From positions 1-60,989 of the IMG/VR virus record IMGVR_UViG_3300020207_000025: DNA of 60,989 bases. One strand, 5' to 3'. A program made the position numbers and the translations under genes. Below the pieces are notes generated by a model. The model was given only the letters and a program-made list of their open reading frames with translations. It had not been told where the DNA came from and did no database searches. Of the stretch, positions 11,101-20,266 are shown one piece after another; within the stretch, counting starts at the first letter, position 1; each line of letters begins with the position of its first letter. Origin of the DNA: a virus.

Positions 11101-14100
11101 ACTTGCAGTTGGAGTGACTGATGAAGTCGGAGTATTCGTAGGTGTACTACCTGGTGTTTCTGATGGGGTTACTGTTTGTGTCGGAGTGAATGTAGGTGTA
11201 ACCGTAGCAGTAACAGTTGGAGTTATAGATGCTGTTGGCGTAACACTCGCAGTAATAGTGGCAGTCACAGAAGGTGTCAATGTCTGAGTTGGGGTTACTG
11301 AGCTTGTAGGTGTAACACTTGCCGTTGGAGTAACCGATGCAGTAACAGTTTGTGTTGGTGTTACAGTTTGAGTCGGCGTCACTGAAGCAGTTGGGGTAAC
11401 TGATGAAGTTGGTGTGTTAGTCTGAGTAACAGCAGGAGTTTCAGAAGCAGTCACAGTTTGTGTCGGTGTAAATGTTGGGGTTACAGTTGCTGTAACCGTT
11501 GGTGTGATACTTGCCGTTGGAGTGACTGATGCCGTCACTGTCGGAGTAACAGAAGCAGTAGGAGTATTAGTTGGCGTTTCAGTCTGTGTTGGAGTAACCG
11601 ATGAAGTTGGCGTATTTGTAGGTGTTAATGTAGGAGTAGGCGTAACACTTTGAGTTGGTGTAGGTGTCGGAGTTGGAGCAACAAAGATTACATCAACAGG
11701 ACAGGTACATGCGGAAGTGTTAACATTAGTAATACCCCAACTACTAATCACCTCACCAGGAGGAAGAATAGAATTAAAGTTATATTCAACTTGGTGGTCT
11801 CCAGCTGGCCATGTTCTCGTACCAGAATACGTAAATCCTGAACTACCAACCATATAACCACTAACCTCATAATCACATAAGGATTCTGCATTTACTGATA
11901 ATCCAGAATCTTGATATAAAGACAATCTAATCTTATCACCTTGTACCACATAACCCGTTAAATATTGAGTTGTCTGTGGACACGTTGCTGACGGAGTAAC
12001 AGTCTGAGTCGGTGTTGCCGTCGATGTAGGTGTTTGTGTTGGAGTGACAGAACTTGTTGGTGTAACACTTGCAGTTGGAGTAACTGATGCAGTAACAGTT
12101 TGTGTTGGTGTTACTGTTGATGTCTGAGTTACCGATGGAGTCACCGTTTGAGTTGGGGTAACTGAGGCAGTTGGAGTTACCGATGCTGTTGCTGTAACAG
12201 ATGAAGTCGGTGTATTTGTTTGTGTTACCGCAGGAGTCTCAGACGCAGTAACAGTTTGTGTTGGGGTAAATGTAGGAGTTACAGTAGCAGTAACTGTTGG
12301 AGTGATGCTCGCAGTTGGAGTAACCGATGCTGTTACGGTTGCCGTCACTGATGGTGTTGGGGTATTTGTTGGCGTCTCAGTCTGAGTTGGTGTGACAGAT
12401 GAAGTTGGAGTCACACTTGCTGTTGGAGTATTTGTAGGTGTCTCCGTTTGTGTAGGAGTGACTGATGAAGTCGGTGTAACTGATGATGTTGGAGTATTTG
12501 TAGGAGTGATTGCTGGCGTCTGTGAAGCAGTAACAGTTTGTGTTGGAGTAAATGTTGGGGTAACAGTTGAAGTTACAGTTGGTGTAATACTTGCCGTTGG
12601 TGTTACAGATGCCGTAACTGTTGCAGTTACAGAAGGTGTTGGAGTATTAGAAGCTGTTACTGTTTGAGTTGGAGTCACACTCGCAGTTGGAGTAACAGAG
12701 GCCGTTGGTGTCACACTCGCCGTAACTGTTTGAGTAGGTGTAACCGTGGCAGTTGGAGTAACAGAACTTGTTGGTGTATTAGTTGGAGTTATCGCTGGTG
12801 TTTCAGACGCAGTTACAGTCTGAGTAGGTGTGAATGTAGGTGTTACCGTAGCGGTCACTGTTGGGGTGATAGATGCCGTTGGTGTTACCGAAGCAGTCAC
12901 AGTGGCAGTAACAGAAGGTGTTGGAGTATTAGACGCGGTTACTGTTTGAGTTGGTGTTACGGAAGCCGTAGGAGTATTAGTCGGTGTGGTAGTATTAGAA
13001 GGTGTTACAGTATTAGTAGGTGTGACTGTTGACGTTGGAGTAACAGAAGCCGTTGGAGTATTAGTTGGTGTGATTGCCGGTGTAGATGAAGCCGTTACCG
13101 TTTGAGTCGGAGTAAATGTCGGAGTTACAGTTGCGGTGACTGTAGGTGTAATCGACGCAGTTGGAGTTACTGATGAGGTGACCGTAGGCGTCACACTGGC
13201 GGTTGATGTAAATGTAGGTGTCACTGTAGGAGTTACAGAACTTGTTACACTTGGAGTCAAAGTAGGTGTTGAAGAGGGAGTAAGGGTAGGTGTTGGTGTG
13301 AACTCAGCAGAACATACAACTCTTACATCATCAAGGAAGTTACCCAAACTCGTCGCAGTCGTCGAACTAAACATCAAGTTTAAGTTAGCATCAGGGGCAG
13401 TAAAAGTAACATACCTTAAATCCCATTGAGAAGTACTACCTGTAAATTCAGGTCCGACGAATTGTATACCATTAGTTGAACCAGATATAGCAACTCTCAA
13501 CCTATTTGCAGCACCACTCCTACCGCGATGTGCAAACTGAATCTGATAAGATTGTGATTGGATAGCATCAAAGTTTTGATATAGTGCTTGTGTAGAATCA
13601 TTAGCCGCTACCTCAGCAAAATAAGTACCCTGATAAGATGGGACACTTTGGAAACCTGTTCCCCATATCTCAATCTTATTATCACTGGCCGTAGTTTCCC
13701 ACGCTTGGATACATGATGCGTCAAATTGACCGTAACCACCAGCACCAGGTGCGGTACATCCATTTACAAAGGTTTCAAATCCTCCGTTGGTTAACTTACC
13801 ACAAGGTTCAGTGACCGATGGAGTAAGAGTTGGAGTTACAGTTGATGTTCTTGTCGGCGTATTCGAAGGAGTCACTGTATTTGTTGGAGTAACACTCGCA
13901 GTTGGGGTGTTTGTTGGGGTAACCGTATTAGAAGGTGTAACCGTATTTGTTGGAGTGTATGTTGGTGTGACTGTATTAGACGGAGTGACTGTATTAGTAG
14001 GTGTTACTGATGCGGTTGGAGTGTTAGTAGGAGTGACGGTATTCGATGGCGTTACCGAATTTGTGGGTGTTACGGAAGAGGTCGGTGTATTCGTAGGAGT

Positions 14101-16458
14101 GACGGCTGGTGTCGAAGATGCGGTTACCGTTTGAGTCGGAGTATAAGTTGGAGTTACCGTAGCAGTAACAGTTGGTGTGACTGATGCTGTTGGTGTTACA
14201 GACGCAGTTACTGTTGCCGTAACTGAAGGTGTCGGAGTATTAGAAGCGGTAACTGTTTGTGTTGGAGTAACTGAAGCGGTTGGAGTGACGGACGATGTAG
14301 GCGTATAAGTTGGTGTCACTGTATTAGATGGTGTAACCGAAGCTGTTACCGTTGCCGTTGGAGTTATTGTCCTCGTTGGGGTATTTGTTGGGGTAGCAGT
14401 GTTAGAAGGGGTAACTGACGGAGTAGCCGTAGTTGAAGGGGTTAGTGTTGCAGTCTTAGTCTGAGTAATAGTTGCAGTAATAGTAGGTGTTACCGAAGCG
14501 GTAGGTGTATATGTTGGAGTTACTGTATTCGTAGGTGTATTACTTGGCGTGACTGTATTTGTAGGTGTAACCGTATTTGTTGGTGTAACAGATGCAGTTG
14601 GAGTATTTGTCGGCGTCTCAGACGCAGTAGGAGTATTAGTCGGAGTTACTGTATTGGTAGGAGTATATGTTGGTGTAACAGTATTAGATGGTGTGACTGT
14701 ATTAGTCGGCGTAACAGACGGAGTTACCGTATTTGATGGCGTAACAGATGGGGTGACAGTATTAGATGGTGTGACTGTATTAGTTGGTGTTACAGATGGG
14801 GTAACCGTATTAGATGGAGTGACTGTATTGGTAGGGGTATAGGTAGGTGTAACAGTATTTGACGGTGTTACCGTATTAGAAGGGGTAACAGAAGAGGTTG
14901 GTGTATATGTAGGAGTCCTTGTAGGAGTTCTCGTAGGTGATACCGATGGAGTAACAGAAGGAGTTGCCGTTCTTGTTGGTGTACGTGTCGGTGTTCTCGT
15001 AGGCGATACTGATGGTGTGGCAGTTCTTGTTGGAGTTCTTGTCGGCGATACTGATGGTGTAACAGAAGACGTAGGTGTCACGGGTGGTGTAGTAGACGGT
15101 GTAACCGATGGTGTTGGTGTAGGTGAAGGACATGTTGGGCACTCACCATAATTACAAATATCTTCAATCCAACTACCTGCATCAATAAATACGTCAGGAG
15201 TACCAGTTGAATTTGTTACAATAGCATAACATTTATTATTACCCAATGGATTGATAACACCATCACCTTGGTACAATACGGTACCCGCTTGAACTGACAC
15301 TATTATAGTATCATTTGAATCACAACAATTCGCCAATAAGTATTTATTAATTGCAGGTGTAGAAGTGGGTGTAGGTGTAGGTGTTTTTGTCGGTGTTCTT
15401 GTTGGTGTTCTCGTAGGTGTCGGTGTTGGGGTTGCAGATACAGGTGTATCACCACAACAACTGGTACATGTTTCAAATACAGACGCAGTACATGAAGCCG
15501 CAGATTCACAATCAGGAACCACACCCTCAACAAAATAACAACACCCGTCACATCCGTCTAACTTTACAACCTGACCAGCATTAGGACATGGAGAAAGGTT
15601 AGTTATCGTTACAAATTGATTAGCCAAAGCATAACTACAATTAGAACAGTTACCAGGGTCTATTTGGTCACAGGGTATTAAGTAGACACAACAAGGGTTA
15701 TTAATGTTTGTAACATCATAACCGTCACCTGGTGGCATACCCGGCTCATAGGCAATTGGACCCTCTTGACCTTGACAGGCATCACATCCCCCACCTGGAT
15801 AAGTGGTTACAACACTACCAACAAATGAAACATTAGCCTGAGGACAATTCTCAGCACAAGAACCAGTGGCAATTACTTCCCAACAAGCGTTAATATTATC
15901 AATAAAGGAATCACCAATTGAAAAATTGTAGACATTCTGAATACAAGCGAAGTTACTACCAGTACGACAGTCTACGATACATGCAAACCCAACATTATGA
16001 ACAATATAACCATCAAGAAAATAATAATTTGGACCACTTAACGTAAAGTTATACAATGGGTCCATCGAATAAACAATTTCTTTGGATGTGACAGGTTCAT
16101 GAGTAATTTCACCATTAACCATCCTAACCAAATCATAATCACCCCCAACAATAAAATTTAAGGTCTGAACAAAACGATACTCACCTGAAGGTTTGTGATA
16201 ACCTAAAAGATGTTCGTCAATAACCCCCAAGTCATTTATCTGAAGGTAATTTCCCTGATATTGATAGACATCAACAACTTCAGGAGTCTGAACATCTTCA
16301 ATATTAAGTGTTAATGATTGTATTTCGGTAAAATCAATACCTGTTACAATTTCAGGTATATCGAAAGACAGAACTTGGTCCCCGAGTTGGATGTTTTCTA
16401 TCGCAACCTGAGAACCATCAGATAATAAAACTTTTTGTCCTAATTTATATCCTGCCAT
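8185..16458 (-). CDS. Giant mucin-like Pro/Thr-rich protein with N-terminal Hint domain
   Basis: A 2757-aa protein, the largest in the window. Residues 1-157 form a Hint (hedgehog/intein-like) domain: KVLLSDG, then [14 protein letters not shown], ending [14 protein letters not shown] Cys-rich region (158-340) follows, then very long Thr/Pro/Ser tracts split by three or four folded islands. One, beginning [12 protein letters not shown], is galactose-binding-like with the signature FAHRGRSG and a closing [11 protein letters not shown] second begins [13 protein letters not shown] Cys-rich domain lies near the C-terminus, which ends [10 protein letters not shown]. There is no signal peptide or sortase motif. 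The gene is preceded by a 46-nt gap holding TATTTATA and nested inverted repeats. It follows directly on the glycan-modification operon, so the tracts are candidate substrates. It is probably a long fibre, whisker or capsid-decoration protein. Confidence 0.7.
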   Translation of the reverse strand: MAGYKLGQKVLLSDGSQVAIENIQLGDQVLSFDIPEIVTGIDFTEIQSLTLNIEDVQTPEVVDVYQYQGNYLQINDLGVIDEHLLGYHKPSGEYRFVQTLNFIVGGDYDLVRMVNGEITHEPVTSKEIVYSMDPLYNFTLSGPNYYFLDGYIVHNVGFACIVDCRTGSNFACIQNVYNFSIGDSFIDNINACWEVIATGSCAENCPQANVSFVGSVVTTYPGGGCDACQGQEGPIAYEPGMPPGDGYDVTNINNPCCVYLIPCDQIDPGNCSNCSYALANQFVTITNLSPCPNAGQVVKLDGCDGCCYFVEGVVPDCESAASCTASVFETCTSCCGDTPVSATPTPTPTRTPTRTPTKTPTPTPTSTPAINKYLLANCCDSNDTIIVSVQAGTVLYQGDGVINPLGNNKCYAIVTNSTGTPDVFIDAGSWIEDICNYGECPTCPSPTPTPSVTPSTTPPVTPTSSVTPSVSPTRTPTRTATPSVSPTRTPTRTPTRTATPSVTPSVSPTRTPTRTPTYTPTSSVTPSNTVTPSNTVTPTYTPTNTVTPSNTVTPSVTPTNTVTPSNTVTPSVTPSNTVTPSVTPTNTVTPSNTVTPTYTPTNTVTPTNTPTASETPTNTPTASVTPTNTVTPTNTVTPSNTPTNTVTPTYTPTASVTPTITATITQTKTATLTPSTTATPSVTPSNTATPTNTPTRTITPTATVTASVTPSNTVTPTYTPTSSVTPTASVTPTQTVTASNTPTPSVTATVTASVTPTASVTPTVTATVTPTYTPTQTVTASSTPAVTPTNTPTSSVTPTNSVTPSNTVTPTNTPTASVTPTNTVTPSNTVTPTYTPTNTVTPSNTVTPTNTPTASVTPTNTVTPSNTPTRTSTVTPTLTPSVTEPCGKLTNGGFETFVNGCTAPGAGGYGQFDASCIQAWETTASDNKIEIWGTGFQSVPSYQGTYFAEVAANDSTQALYQNFDAIQSQSYQIQFAHRGRSGAANRLRVAISGSTNGIQFVGPEFTGSTSQWDLRYVTFTAPDANLNLMFSSTTATSLGNFLDDVRVVCSAEFTPTPTLTPSSTPTLTPSVTSSVTPTVTPTFTSTASVTPTVTSSVTPTASITPTVTATVTPTFTPTQTVTASSTPAITPTNTPTASVTPTSTVTPTNTVTPSNTTTPTNTPTASVTPTQTVTASNTPTPSVTATVTASVTPTASITPTVTATVTPTFTPTQTVTASETPAITPTNTPTSSVTPTATVTPTQTVTASVTPTASVTPTASVTPTQTVTASNTPTPSVTATVTASVTPTASITPTVTSTVTPTFTPTQTVTASQTPAITPTNTPTSSVTPTSSVTPTQTETPTNTPTASVTPTSSVTPTQTETPTNTPTPSVTATVTASVTPTASITPTVTATVTPTFTPTQTVTASETPAVTQTNTPTSSVTATASVTPTASVTPTQTVTPSVTQTSTVTPTQTVTASVTPTASVTPTSSVTPTQTPTSTATPTQTVTPSATCPQTTQYLTGYVVQGDKIRLSLYQDSGLSVNAESLCDYEVSGYMVGSSGFTYSGTRTWPAGDHQVEYNFNSILPPGEVISSWGITNVNTSACTCPVDVIFVAPTPTPTPTQSVTPTPTLTPTNTPTSSVTPTQTETPTNTPTASVTPTVTASVTPTASITPTVTATVTPTFTPTQTVTASETPAVTQTNTPTSSVTPTASVTPTQTVTPTQTVTASVTPTASVTPTSSVTPTQTLTPSVTATITASVTPTASITPTVTATVTPTFTPTQTVTPSETPGSTPTNTPTSSVTPTASVTPTNTVTPTQTVTASVTPTSSVTPTQTETPTNTPTPSVTATVTASVTPTASITPTVTATVTPTFTPTQTVTPSETPGVTPTSTPTATVTQTSSVTPTASVTPTASVTPTTSNTPTPSVTATVTSTVTPTASVTPTLTASNTPTVTQTQTVTPTETPVSTPTNTPTSSVTPTASVTPTASVTPTSSVTPTPSVTATITASVTPTASVTPTVTASETPTSTPTQTVTPSETPGVTPTNTPTSSVTPTSSVTPTQTETPTNTPTASVTPTASVTPTSTITPTVTATLTPTSTPAVTPTNTPTQTVTQTSSVTPTASVTPTQTVTPSSSVTPTPSVTATVTASVTPTASVTPTVTASETPTSTPTQTVTPSETPISTPTNTPTASVTPTSSVTPTSSVTPTSSVTPTSTVTPSITATITPSNTQTLTPTQTVTASETPGVTPTNTPTSSVTPTASVTPTASVTPTNTSTPTQTVTSTVTSTPTETPTNTPTASVTPTVTASETPTSTPTQTVTPSETPQVTPTNTPTSSVTPTASVTPTASVTPTASVTPTASVTPTLTATITPSNTQTLTPTQTVTPSETPGSTPTNTPTQTVTQTSSVTPTASVTPTQTVTPSSSITPTPSVTSSVTPTVTNTNTPTGSVTPTVTASETPTSTPTQTVTPSETPGGTPTNTPTQTATVTPTPSITSSVTPSVTPSLTATQTPTVTVTPSITSSVTPTYTPTQTVTQTVTPSETPGGTPTSTPTSTLTPTQTATVTSSNTPTPSNTATITPTSTVTQTPGGTPSPTPTNTPLSTQTPTVTSTPTVTPTHTVTPSTSSILQDCSVYELEVTKLGTEGLFEYWYDECSDTLCGTVRQSHGIIYKVPTTITICAQQNTVIFPPQYPTSAYTLTNICNNCCSGPAITSTPSPSNTPTISVSPTNTPTISVSPTNTPTISNSPTNTPSISVSPTYTPTPSVTPTEGGPFTVFMFIPNL
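8203..8210 (-). promoter_or_regulatory. TATTTATG variant of upstream element
   Basis: The sense-strand TATTTATG lies 21 nt before the protease ATG, within the last codons of the 2757-aa gene. It is a one-base variant of the recurrent octamer and weaker evidence than the exact copies. Confidence 0.25.
8660..11677 (-). repeat. Main Pro/Thr-coding repeat tract of the 2757-aa gene
   Basis: About 3 kb of 6-nt Thr-Pro/Ser-Val type units. Higher-order units of about 45-57 residues recur, containing [33 protein letters not shown] and [13 protein letters not shown]. Codon third positions differ between copies, so DNA identity is much lower than peptide identity. Confidence 0.8.
11988..13300 (-). repeat. 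Second Pro/Thr-coding tract of the 2757-aa gene
   Basis: About 1.3 kb between the CPQTTQ domain and the galactose-binding-like domain. It contains several copies of the [19 protein letters not shown] higher-order unit. Confidence 0.75.
13300..13810 (-). other. Galactose-binding-like (beta-sandwich) domain within the 2757-aa protein
   Basis: A folded island of about 170 residues: LTNGGFETF at the start, [52 protein letters not shown], and the closing [11 protein letters not shown] close paralogue lies in the 2204-aa protein. This type of domain is typical of secreted, carbohydrate-associated proteins; ligand binding is inferred. Confidence 0.6.
13811..15130 (-). repeat. Third Pro/Thr-coding tract of the 2757-aa gene
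   Basis: About 1.3 kb on the N-terminal side of the galactose-binding-like domain. It is dominated by short [16 protein letters not shown] units, so its repeat phase differs from the two other tracts. Arg-containing TRTPT units occur near 14900-15060. Confidence 0.75.
15988..16458 (-). other. Hint domain lacking the N-terminal nucleophile
   Basis: Residues 1-157 show the Hint pattern ([38 protein letters not shown]). The Cys or Ser that normally starts the domain aligns with Gly3, and no N-extein exists. The terminal His154-Asn155 is kept and is followed by Val rather than Cys, Ser or Thr. Splicing looks impossible, but Asn-driven release of the Hint domain remains conceivable. Confidence 0.65.
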
Positions 16459-16476
16459 TTCCTGATACCCTTAACC

Positions 16477-16484
16477 TATAAATA
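16477..16484 (-). promoter_or_regulatory. TATTTATA element inside inverted repeats
   Basis: The sense-strand TATTTATA lies 18 nt before the 2757-aa ATG. It sits in the loop of nested inverted repeats: CCTGATAC at 16461-16468 with GTATCAGG at 16502-16509, and TTAACC at 16471-16476 with GGTTAA at 16488-16493. It is a candidate promoter or operator, or an RNA hairpin in the leader. Confidence 0.45.
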
Positions 16485-16504
16485 ATCGGTTAACCCCTTT
16501 TGTA

Positions 16505-18403
16505 TCAGGATTCTTTCCTTAAACTTCCGTCGTAATGGTCAAATCTATCATGTTCTGTTGGACTTAATAATAAGATACCTGGATTAATGTTTCCTTTGAT
16601 TGTTTCTTGGAACATATAAGACATCCATGTTTGTTCATATGGACGAGCCCATTTCTCAGTTAGGAACATCTTTTCGTTACCGTATTTTGACACCACTTGA
16701 GGCCAGTTACAGTAATATATCTCACCATGAGCAAAGGGGATACCTTGGAAGGAATCCACCTTAGTCAGTTTTGTTTTTGGTGCATTTGGGTCCAACCCTT
16801 GAACAGGTAAGTTTGGTTTTTCAGGCCAATGTTCTTCTCTAATATGTTGAGGTACATTGTACCACGCCCACTGTACTCTGTTATCACCATAGAATTCGGT
16901 GAATGATAGTTTTACGAAATCAAAGTTGTTTTTCTTTGCAATTTTAAGAGAATTTCTATAAAGATTTTTAACATATCTATTGAATCCATTCTTACATACC
17001 TCACCCTGTTTTGGATAGAAGAACATATCATCTTCAAAGAAGAAATAATAGTCAAAACCTCTTTCTTCAGCATCCTCAGCAATCCATTGACGACCACCAC
17101 AAATACCTAAGTTGTCTTTCTTAACATAAATCATGTTATATTCTTCAGCCATCTCTTCATACTCAGGTGATGTTGATAAATCCGTTGAATTATCCAACAT
17201 TACCCACTGTGGTTTCGTTACAAAATCTTCATCGTATTGTTTCATTGATTCAATCAATGTTCTTACCTGATTAGGACTGTTAAATGTAATCACATAAAGA
17301 CCCACATTGTCAATATCCAAATCGTTGGTGATGATTTCAAACTTCGCTTCGTGTAATGGTTTGTGATTGTCATTTTTAACGTCTTCAAAGAACTTATTAA
17401 TTAATCCGTTACCATTGATTGGGAAATACTGATAATTTTCAGGGTATCTATACAACAATAATGTGAATAAAGACTCTTCCGTACCCATATATCCCTCATT
17501 TAGGGTAGATTTCATAATACCGTAGTATTCGTTGTTGAAATCAGCAATATCTTCAATAGGTCCACCGAAGAAACCACCACGACAAACCTTATTGACCTTA
17601 GCCCTGGCAATTTCATTCATCTTTTTAATTTCAAATCCGTGAATTTCAGTGTCAGACTCGTAAGGGAATGCCACGAAAGTCATCTTATCAATCTTTGTCA
17701 ATTTGTCTAAGACTCTATCGTGAGTAAAGTACCCTGAATGTACCGTGTTAGTGATACCCGCATCCAACCAGAATAAGTGTGTTGAACCAAACTTATCCAT
17801 AATCTTAGCATCATGTAATAAATAAGGTTTTGACATCACCAATGGATTATACATATCTAACCTACCTTGAGTAGACTCCGATAACCACCCTACTTGGTTT
17901 TGCCAATCAGGGTTTGTTCGGATTCTTTGAATCGGTTCATAGAATTCTCCTTTGAACCAGTCTTGGCTACGACCAATGAATTGTGTGTTTTCATCAGTTC
18001 TTCTTTCCATGACAAAATCTCTTAATTCTTCATCACCAAACACAATCATGTTGTAAGGTATCTTAAGAATCTCGTCAAATTTCTCTAAATAATGTTCAAA
18101 ACTACGTGACCATCCTTCTCCTAATTCATCACGTTTGATGTTCCATAAACCTGTAACTATAGTAATTCCATTGTTTTCCATTTCTCCGTAAAGTTCTTTG
18201 TATATGTAATTTTTTATTCCGACGATGTCTCCACCTTCTAATCCATAAACATAATCATGTTCATCAAATTTTTGTATGATTTTTTCCTTATCTTCATCAA
18301 CTAAACTTGACCATTCTAACCTCACAACTTTTGGTGAATGTCTTTCAAAATCAATTTGTTTGAAAATGGTATAATCATGTCCTTCAGCGTCAATTTTTAT
18401 CAC
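16505..18403 (-). CDS. FkbM C-terminal half fused to HtrL/YibB-like and GT-A glycosyltransferase domains
   Basis: 632 aa from a GTG at 18403. Residues 1-70 (IKIDAEGHDYTIF onward) are the C-terminal half of an FkbM SAM methyltransferase whose N-terminal half is the upstream gene. Residues 75-340 resemble HtrL/YibB-type glycosyltransferases (ITIVTGLWNIKRDE, NMIVFGDEEL, HLFWLDAGI). Residues 365-630 look like a family-2 GT-A glycosyltransferase: VGLYVITFNSPNQVRTLIES, VMLDNSTD, NLGICGGRQW and the acidic EDDMFF metal and sugar-nucleotide motif. The GTG start overlaps the upstream stop, but codons before it, read in this frame, still encode KHEILAYDV, so the true protein is probably a roughly 785-aa trifunctional enzyme interrupted at 18426-18429. 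Likely role: adding and methylating sugars on a virion or cell-surface glycan. Confidence 0.7.
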   Translation of the reverse strand: MIKIDAEGHDYTIFKQIDFERHSPKVVRLEWSSLVDEDKEKIIQKFDEHDYVYGLEGGDIVGIKNYIYKELYGEMENNGITIVTGLWNIKRDELGEGWSRSFEHYLEKFDEILKIPYNMIVFGDEELRDFVMERRTDENTQFIGRSQDWFKGEFYEPIQRIRTNPDWQNQVGWLSESTQGRLDMYNPLVMSKPYLLHDAKIMDKFGSTHLFWLDAGITNTVHSGYFTHDRVLDKLTKIDKMTFVAFPYESDTEIHGFEIKKMNEIARAKVNKVCRGGFFGGPIEDIADFNNEYYGIMKSTLNEGYMGTEESLFTLLLYRYPENYQYFPINGNGLINKFFEDVKNDNHKPLHEAKFEIITNDLDIDNVGLYVITFNSPNQVRTLIESMKQYDEDFVTKPQWVMLDNSTDLSTSPEYEEMAEEYNMIYVKKDNLGICGGRQWIAEDAEERGFDYYFFFEDDMFFYPKQGEVCKNGFNRYVKNLYRNSLKIAKKNNFDFVKLSFTEFYGDNRVQWAWYNVPQHIREEHWPEKPNLPVQGLDPNAPKTKLTKVDSFQGIPFAHGEIYYCNWPQVVSKYGNEKMFLTEKWARPYEQTWMSYMFQETIKGNINPGILLLSPTEHDRFDHYDGSLRKES

Positions 18404-18864
18404 GTCATACGCAAGTATTTCATGCTTTTCAGAAGACTATCTAATGTTATTGTCGGTACTGTAATTCTTGTACCATATTTCTCAACAGTTTCTCTATCAC
18501 CTTCACTACCCAACCCATTCTTTGGTGGATATATTGCACTCATCCCCATAAAACAAGCATGAATCTTACCTTCTTCAATCGCAAAAGGATTGATGGTAAC
18601 CATTTCCACCTCACCATTTTGGTCAGATACTGCCGCATTTTCAAACTTATGTCTGTCACCCAAATTCTTAACTAATTTTTGAAAGTAATATGGAATTGGT
18701 TCAACATATAAACCAGTGAATTGATATGCATTGGTGTACCCAATCAACTCGTCAAAAGTTTGACCGTCCATTGCACCAATATTAAGTGTAAAAAGTTTGT
18801 GACCTTGTTTACCTAAGTGGTGTAAGGCTTCATTGAAATAATCTGTTCTCTCTAATACCACCAT
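18400..18864 (-). CDS. FkbM-family methyltransferase, N-terminal half (frameshifted)
   Basis: About 154 aa from the ATG at 18864, which overlaps the preceding stop as TAATG; an ATG at 18894 would add 10 residues. SAM-binding and FkbM signatures are present: TLNIGAMDGQTFDEL, LYVEPIPYYF, NAAVSDQNGEV and TITLDSLLK. The family then normally continues to a 'KIDVEG' motif, which here sits in the -1 frame as VIKIDAEG at the start of the next gene. After DSLLK this frame gives only SMKYLRMT before the stop. The break maps to the AAAA run at 18426-18429. FkbM enzymes O-methylate hydroxyls on sugars and secondary metabolites. Without the second half this piece would lack part of the fold. Confidence 0.75.
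   Translation of the reverse strand: MVVLERTDYFNEALHHLGKQGHKLFTLNIGAMDGQTFDELIGYTNAYQFTGLYVEPIPYYFQKLVKNLGDRHKFENAAVSDQNGEVEMVTINPFAIEEGKIHACFMGMSAIYPPKNGLGSEGDRETVEKYGTRITVPTITLDSLLKSMKYLRMT
18426..18429 (-). other. Probable frameshift point in FkbM-glycosyltransferase gene
   Basis: The sense sequence CTGAAAAGCATG reads LKSM in frame 0, while AAGCATGAA in the -1 frame reads KHE and continues through ILAYDVIKIDAEG. One extra A in the run, or a -1 slip here, restores one continuous FkbM domain. The site is not a canonical X-XXY-YYZ slippery heptamer. Confidence 0.6.
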
Positions 18865-19391
18865 TATGTTAAGACTATAAAGTTTTTCTGCCACCCCTCA
18901 TATTGTGTCCATGTTTTCCCTAAAAGTTCTGCAGTTTCAATCGCAAAGTTGTACTCATCTTCTCTGTGAGTATCATCCATAATAATTGGCACATCCGTAT
19001 TGAATCTATCCCAATACTTCGCAATATTATTTCTCGTTTTTTGTTGGTCAATGTTTGGTGGACCATCTACAATAATCAAAGAATATTCTTCTGGTAATGA
19101 ATTAAATACCACTTCAGGGTCATACCATCCGTCAACAATTTCAGCTAAAATGTAATTTGCTTTTGGTGCCAACCTTGTAAATCTCTCCTGATGTTCAATA
19201 GGATAAACAATATGGTATCTACTTAACTCAATAGTTCCACTACCACTACCAAATTCAATAATAGTTTCACCTTGGGGGATATTATCAAGAATCCACTCAT
19301 AACATTCAACAGATATCGCCCATCCATCGAGGTTATTAAAGTTAATGTCTCTTGCTTTTAGTTTTGGATAAATTTCATTTAATCTATTCAT
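18864..19391 (-). CDS. SAM-dependent methyltransferase-like protein
   Basis: A 175-aa protein with a Rossmann methyltransferase core. TIIEFGSGSGTIELS (about 42-56) is the glycine-rich SAM-binding loop, YPIEHQERF follows the second strand, and YSLIIVDGPPNIDQQKTRNN (about 103-122) carries the D-G-P-P segment usual in class I methyltransferases of this type. The length is short for the class but the core is complete. The start (19391) overlaps the upstream stop as ATGA and its stop overlaps the downstream ATG as TAATG, so it is a coupled member of the glycan operon. The substrate is unknown; a sugar hydroxyl or carboxyl fits the context. Confidence 0.7.
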   Translation of the reverse strand: MNRLNEIYPKLKARDINFNNLDGWAISVECYEWILDNIPQGETIIEFGSGSGTIELSRYHIVYPIEHQERFTRLAPKANYILAEIVDGWYDPEVVFNSLPEEYSLIIVDGPPNIDQQKTRNNIAKYWDRFNTDVPIIMDDTHREDEYNFAIETAELLGKTWTQYEGWQKNFIVLT

Positions 19392-20266
19392 AATTGGTCA
19401 AAAAATGTGTAAAAACTGATTTTATCTTTTAAGAACTCAGGAGTTACAGATTTATCAGTCATTGAAGAATCATCGTGATACCAAGTATTGAACTTATATG
19501 AACGATAATTTTCAGGTTTATCGTAAACCATAGTAGACATCATGGCTTCATGGTTTAATAAAAATTCTTTTGTTAATGCAGTCTGAGCATAGTCCTCAAA
19601 CCTTTGGAAAAAGTCAGGTAATTTACTTACATGACCTCCAATAATACCACCAATAGATAATGAATCATACATATGGTCTTTATCTAATATCTCATTAAGT
19701 TTTCTGTGGTCGTGGAAGAATAAAGTATTTCTAATATCAATCAATTTATCACCCACCCAATTGTTAATCTTTGGGAACGTTTCAGTATTAAAAATACCAT
19801 CATAAGTGTACCTATATTTATTTACTGAAAGACCTGTAATCTTATCCGCGTTTGAGTTGTATCTTCTCGGATACAAACCAATATGTGATAATCCACAATC
19901 AATCCAATATAGATAATCTAAACCCTCTTCCATTTCATCTTCCATCAAAGCAATTTTAGCCCAACCAACTTCCAAATAAAATTTGAACTTATCAGGGTTC
20001 TTTTCTTTGATTTCAATCATCTTTTTACTGTGACGGATATCTTCCAATTCTTTTACTTTGATGGTTACATTGGTCACCCCATTTTCATCAAGGAAATCTT
20101 GTAACGCCTCTGCAGTATTTGAACCAGTATAACATACAATAGGTAAACCCATCTGAGATAGTTGTACCAACGAATTGATATACCTGTCCCAACGGGCTTG
20201 AACCTTATGACCGAAGAATGGGAAATCCCCCAATCCGAAATATAAAAATGTTACTAATTTTGTCAT
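19388..20266 (-). CDS. HtrL/YibB-like glycosyltransferase
   Basis: About 292 aa starting at the ATG at 20266 (MTKLVTFLYFGLGD). I chose this over the ATG at 20299 because it forms an ATGA overlap with the upstream stop, and the 11 extra residues lie inside the neighbouring gene. The pattern matches the HtrL/YibB group of bacterial glycosyltransferase-like proteins: FLYFGLGDFPFFG, ARWDRYINSLVQLSQMGLPI, a VCYTGSN strand, then LDYLYWIDCGLSH, the acidic active-site-like segment. A related domain lies in the fused gene two positions downstream. It probably adds a sugar, perhaps on the same glycan. Donor and acceptor are unknown. Confidence 0.65.
   Translation of the reverse strand: MTKLVTFLYFGLGDFPFFGHKVQARWDRYINSLVQLSQMGLPIVCYTGSNTAEALQDFLDENGVTNVTIKVKELEDIRHSKKMIEIKEKNPDKFKFYLEVGWAKIALMEDEMEEGLDYLYWIDCGLSHIGLYPRRYNSNADKITGLSVNKYRYTYDGIFNTETFPKINNWVGDKLIDIRNTLFFHDHRKLNEILDKDHMYDSLSIGGIIGGHVSKLPDFFQRFEDYAQTALTKEFLLNHEAMMSTMVYDKPENYRSYKFNTWYHDDSSMTDKSVTPEFLKDKISFYTFFDQL

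Noticed and set aside
10046-13032. Several plus-strand open frames rich in Val and Gly, or in Ser, Arg and Cys, opposite the Pro/Thr tracts
   Set aside because: They are antisense shadows of the repeat codons (Thr-Pro read backwards gives Gly-Val). They have no start-site signals and low-complexity products.
8660-15130. CRISPR-like repeat array
   Set aside because: The units are a continuous degenerate 6-nt coding repeat in one open frame, without fixed-length unique spacers or palindromic repeats.
15988-16458. Functional intein
   Set aside because: No N-extein, nucleophile position is Gly, and the +1 residue is Val. Splicing chemistry is not possible.
18421-18432. Classical programmed -1 frameshift
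   Set aside because: The sequence CTGAAAAGC lacks an X-XXY-YYZ heptamer in the zero frame, and I saw no clear downstream stem-loop. A sequence error or mutation is simpler.
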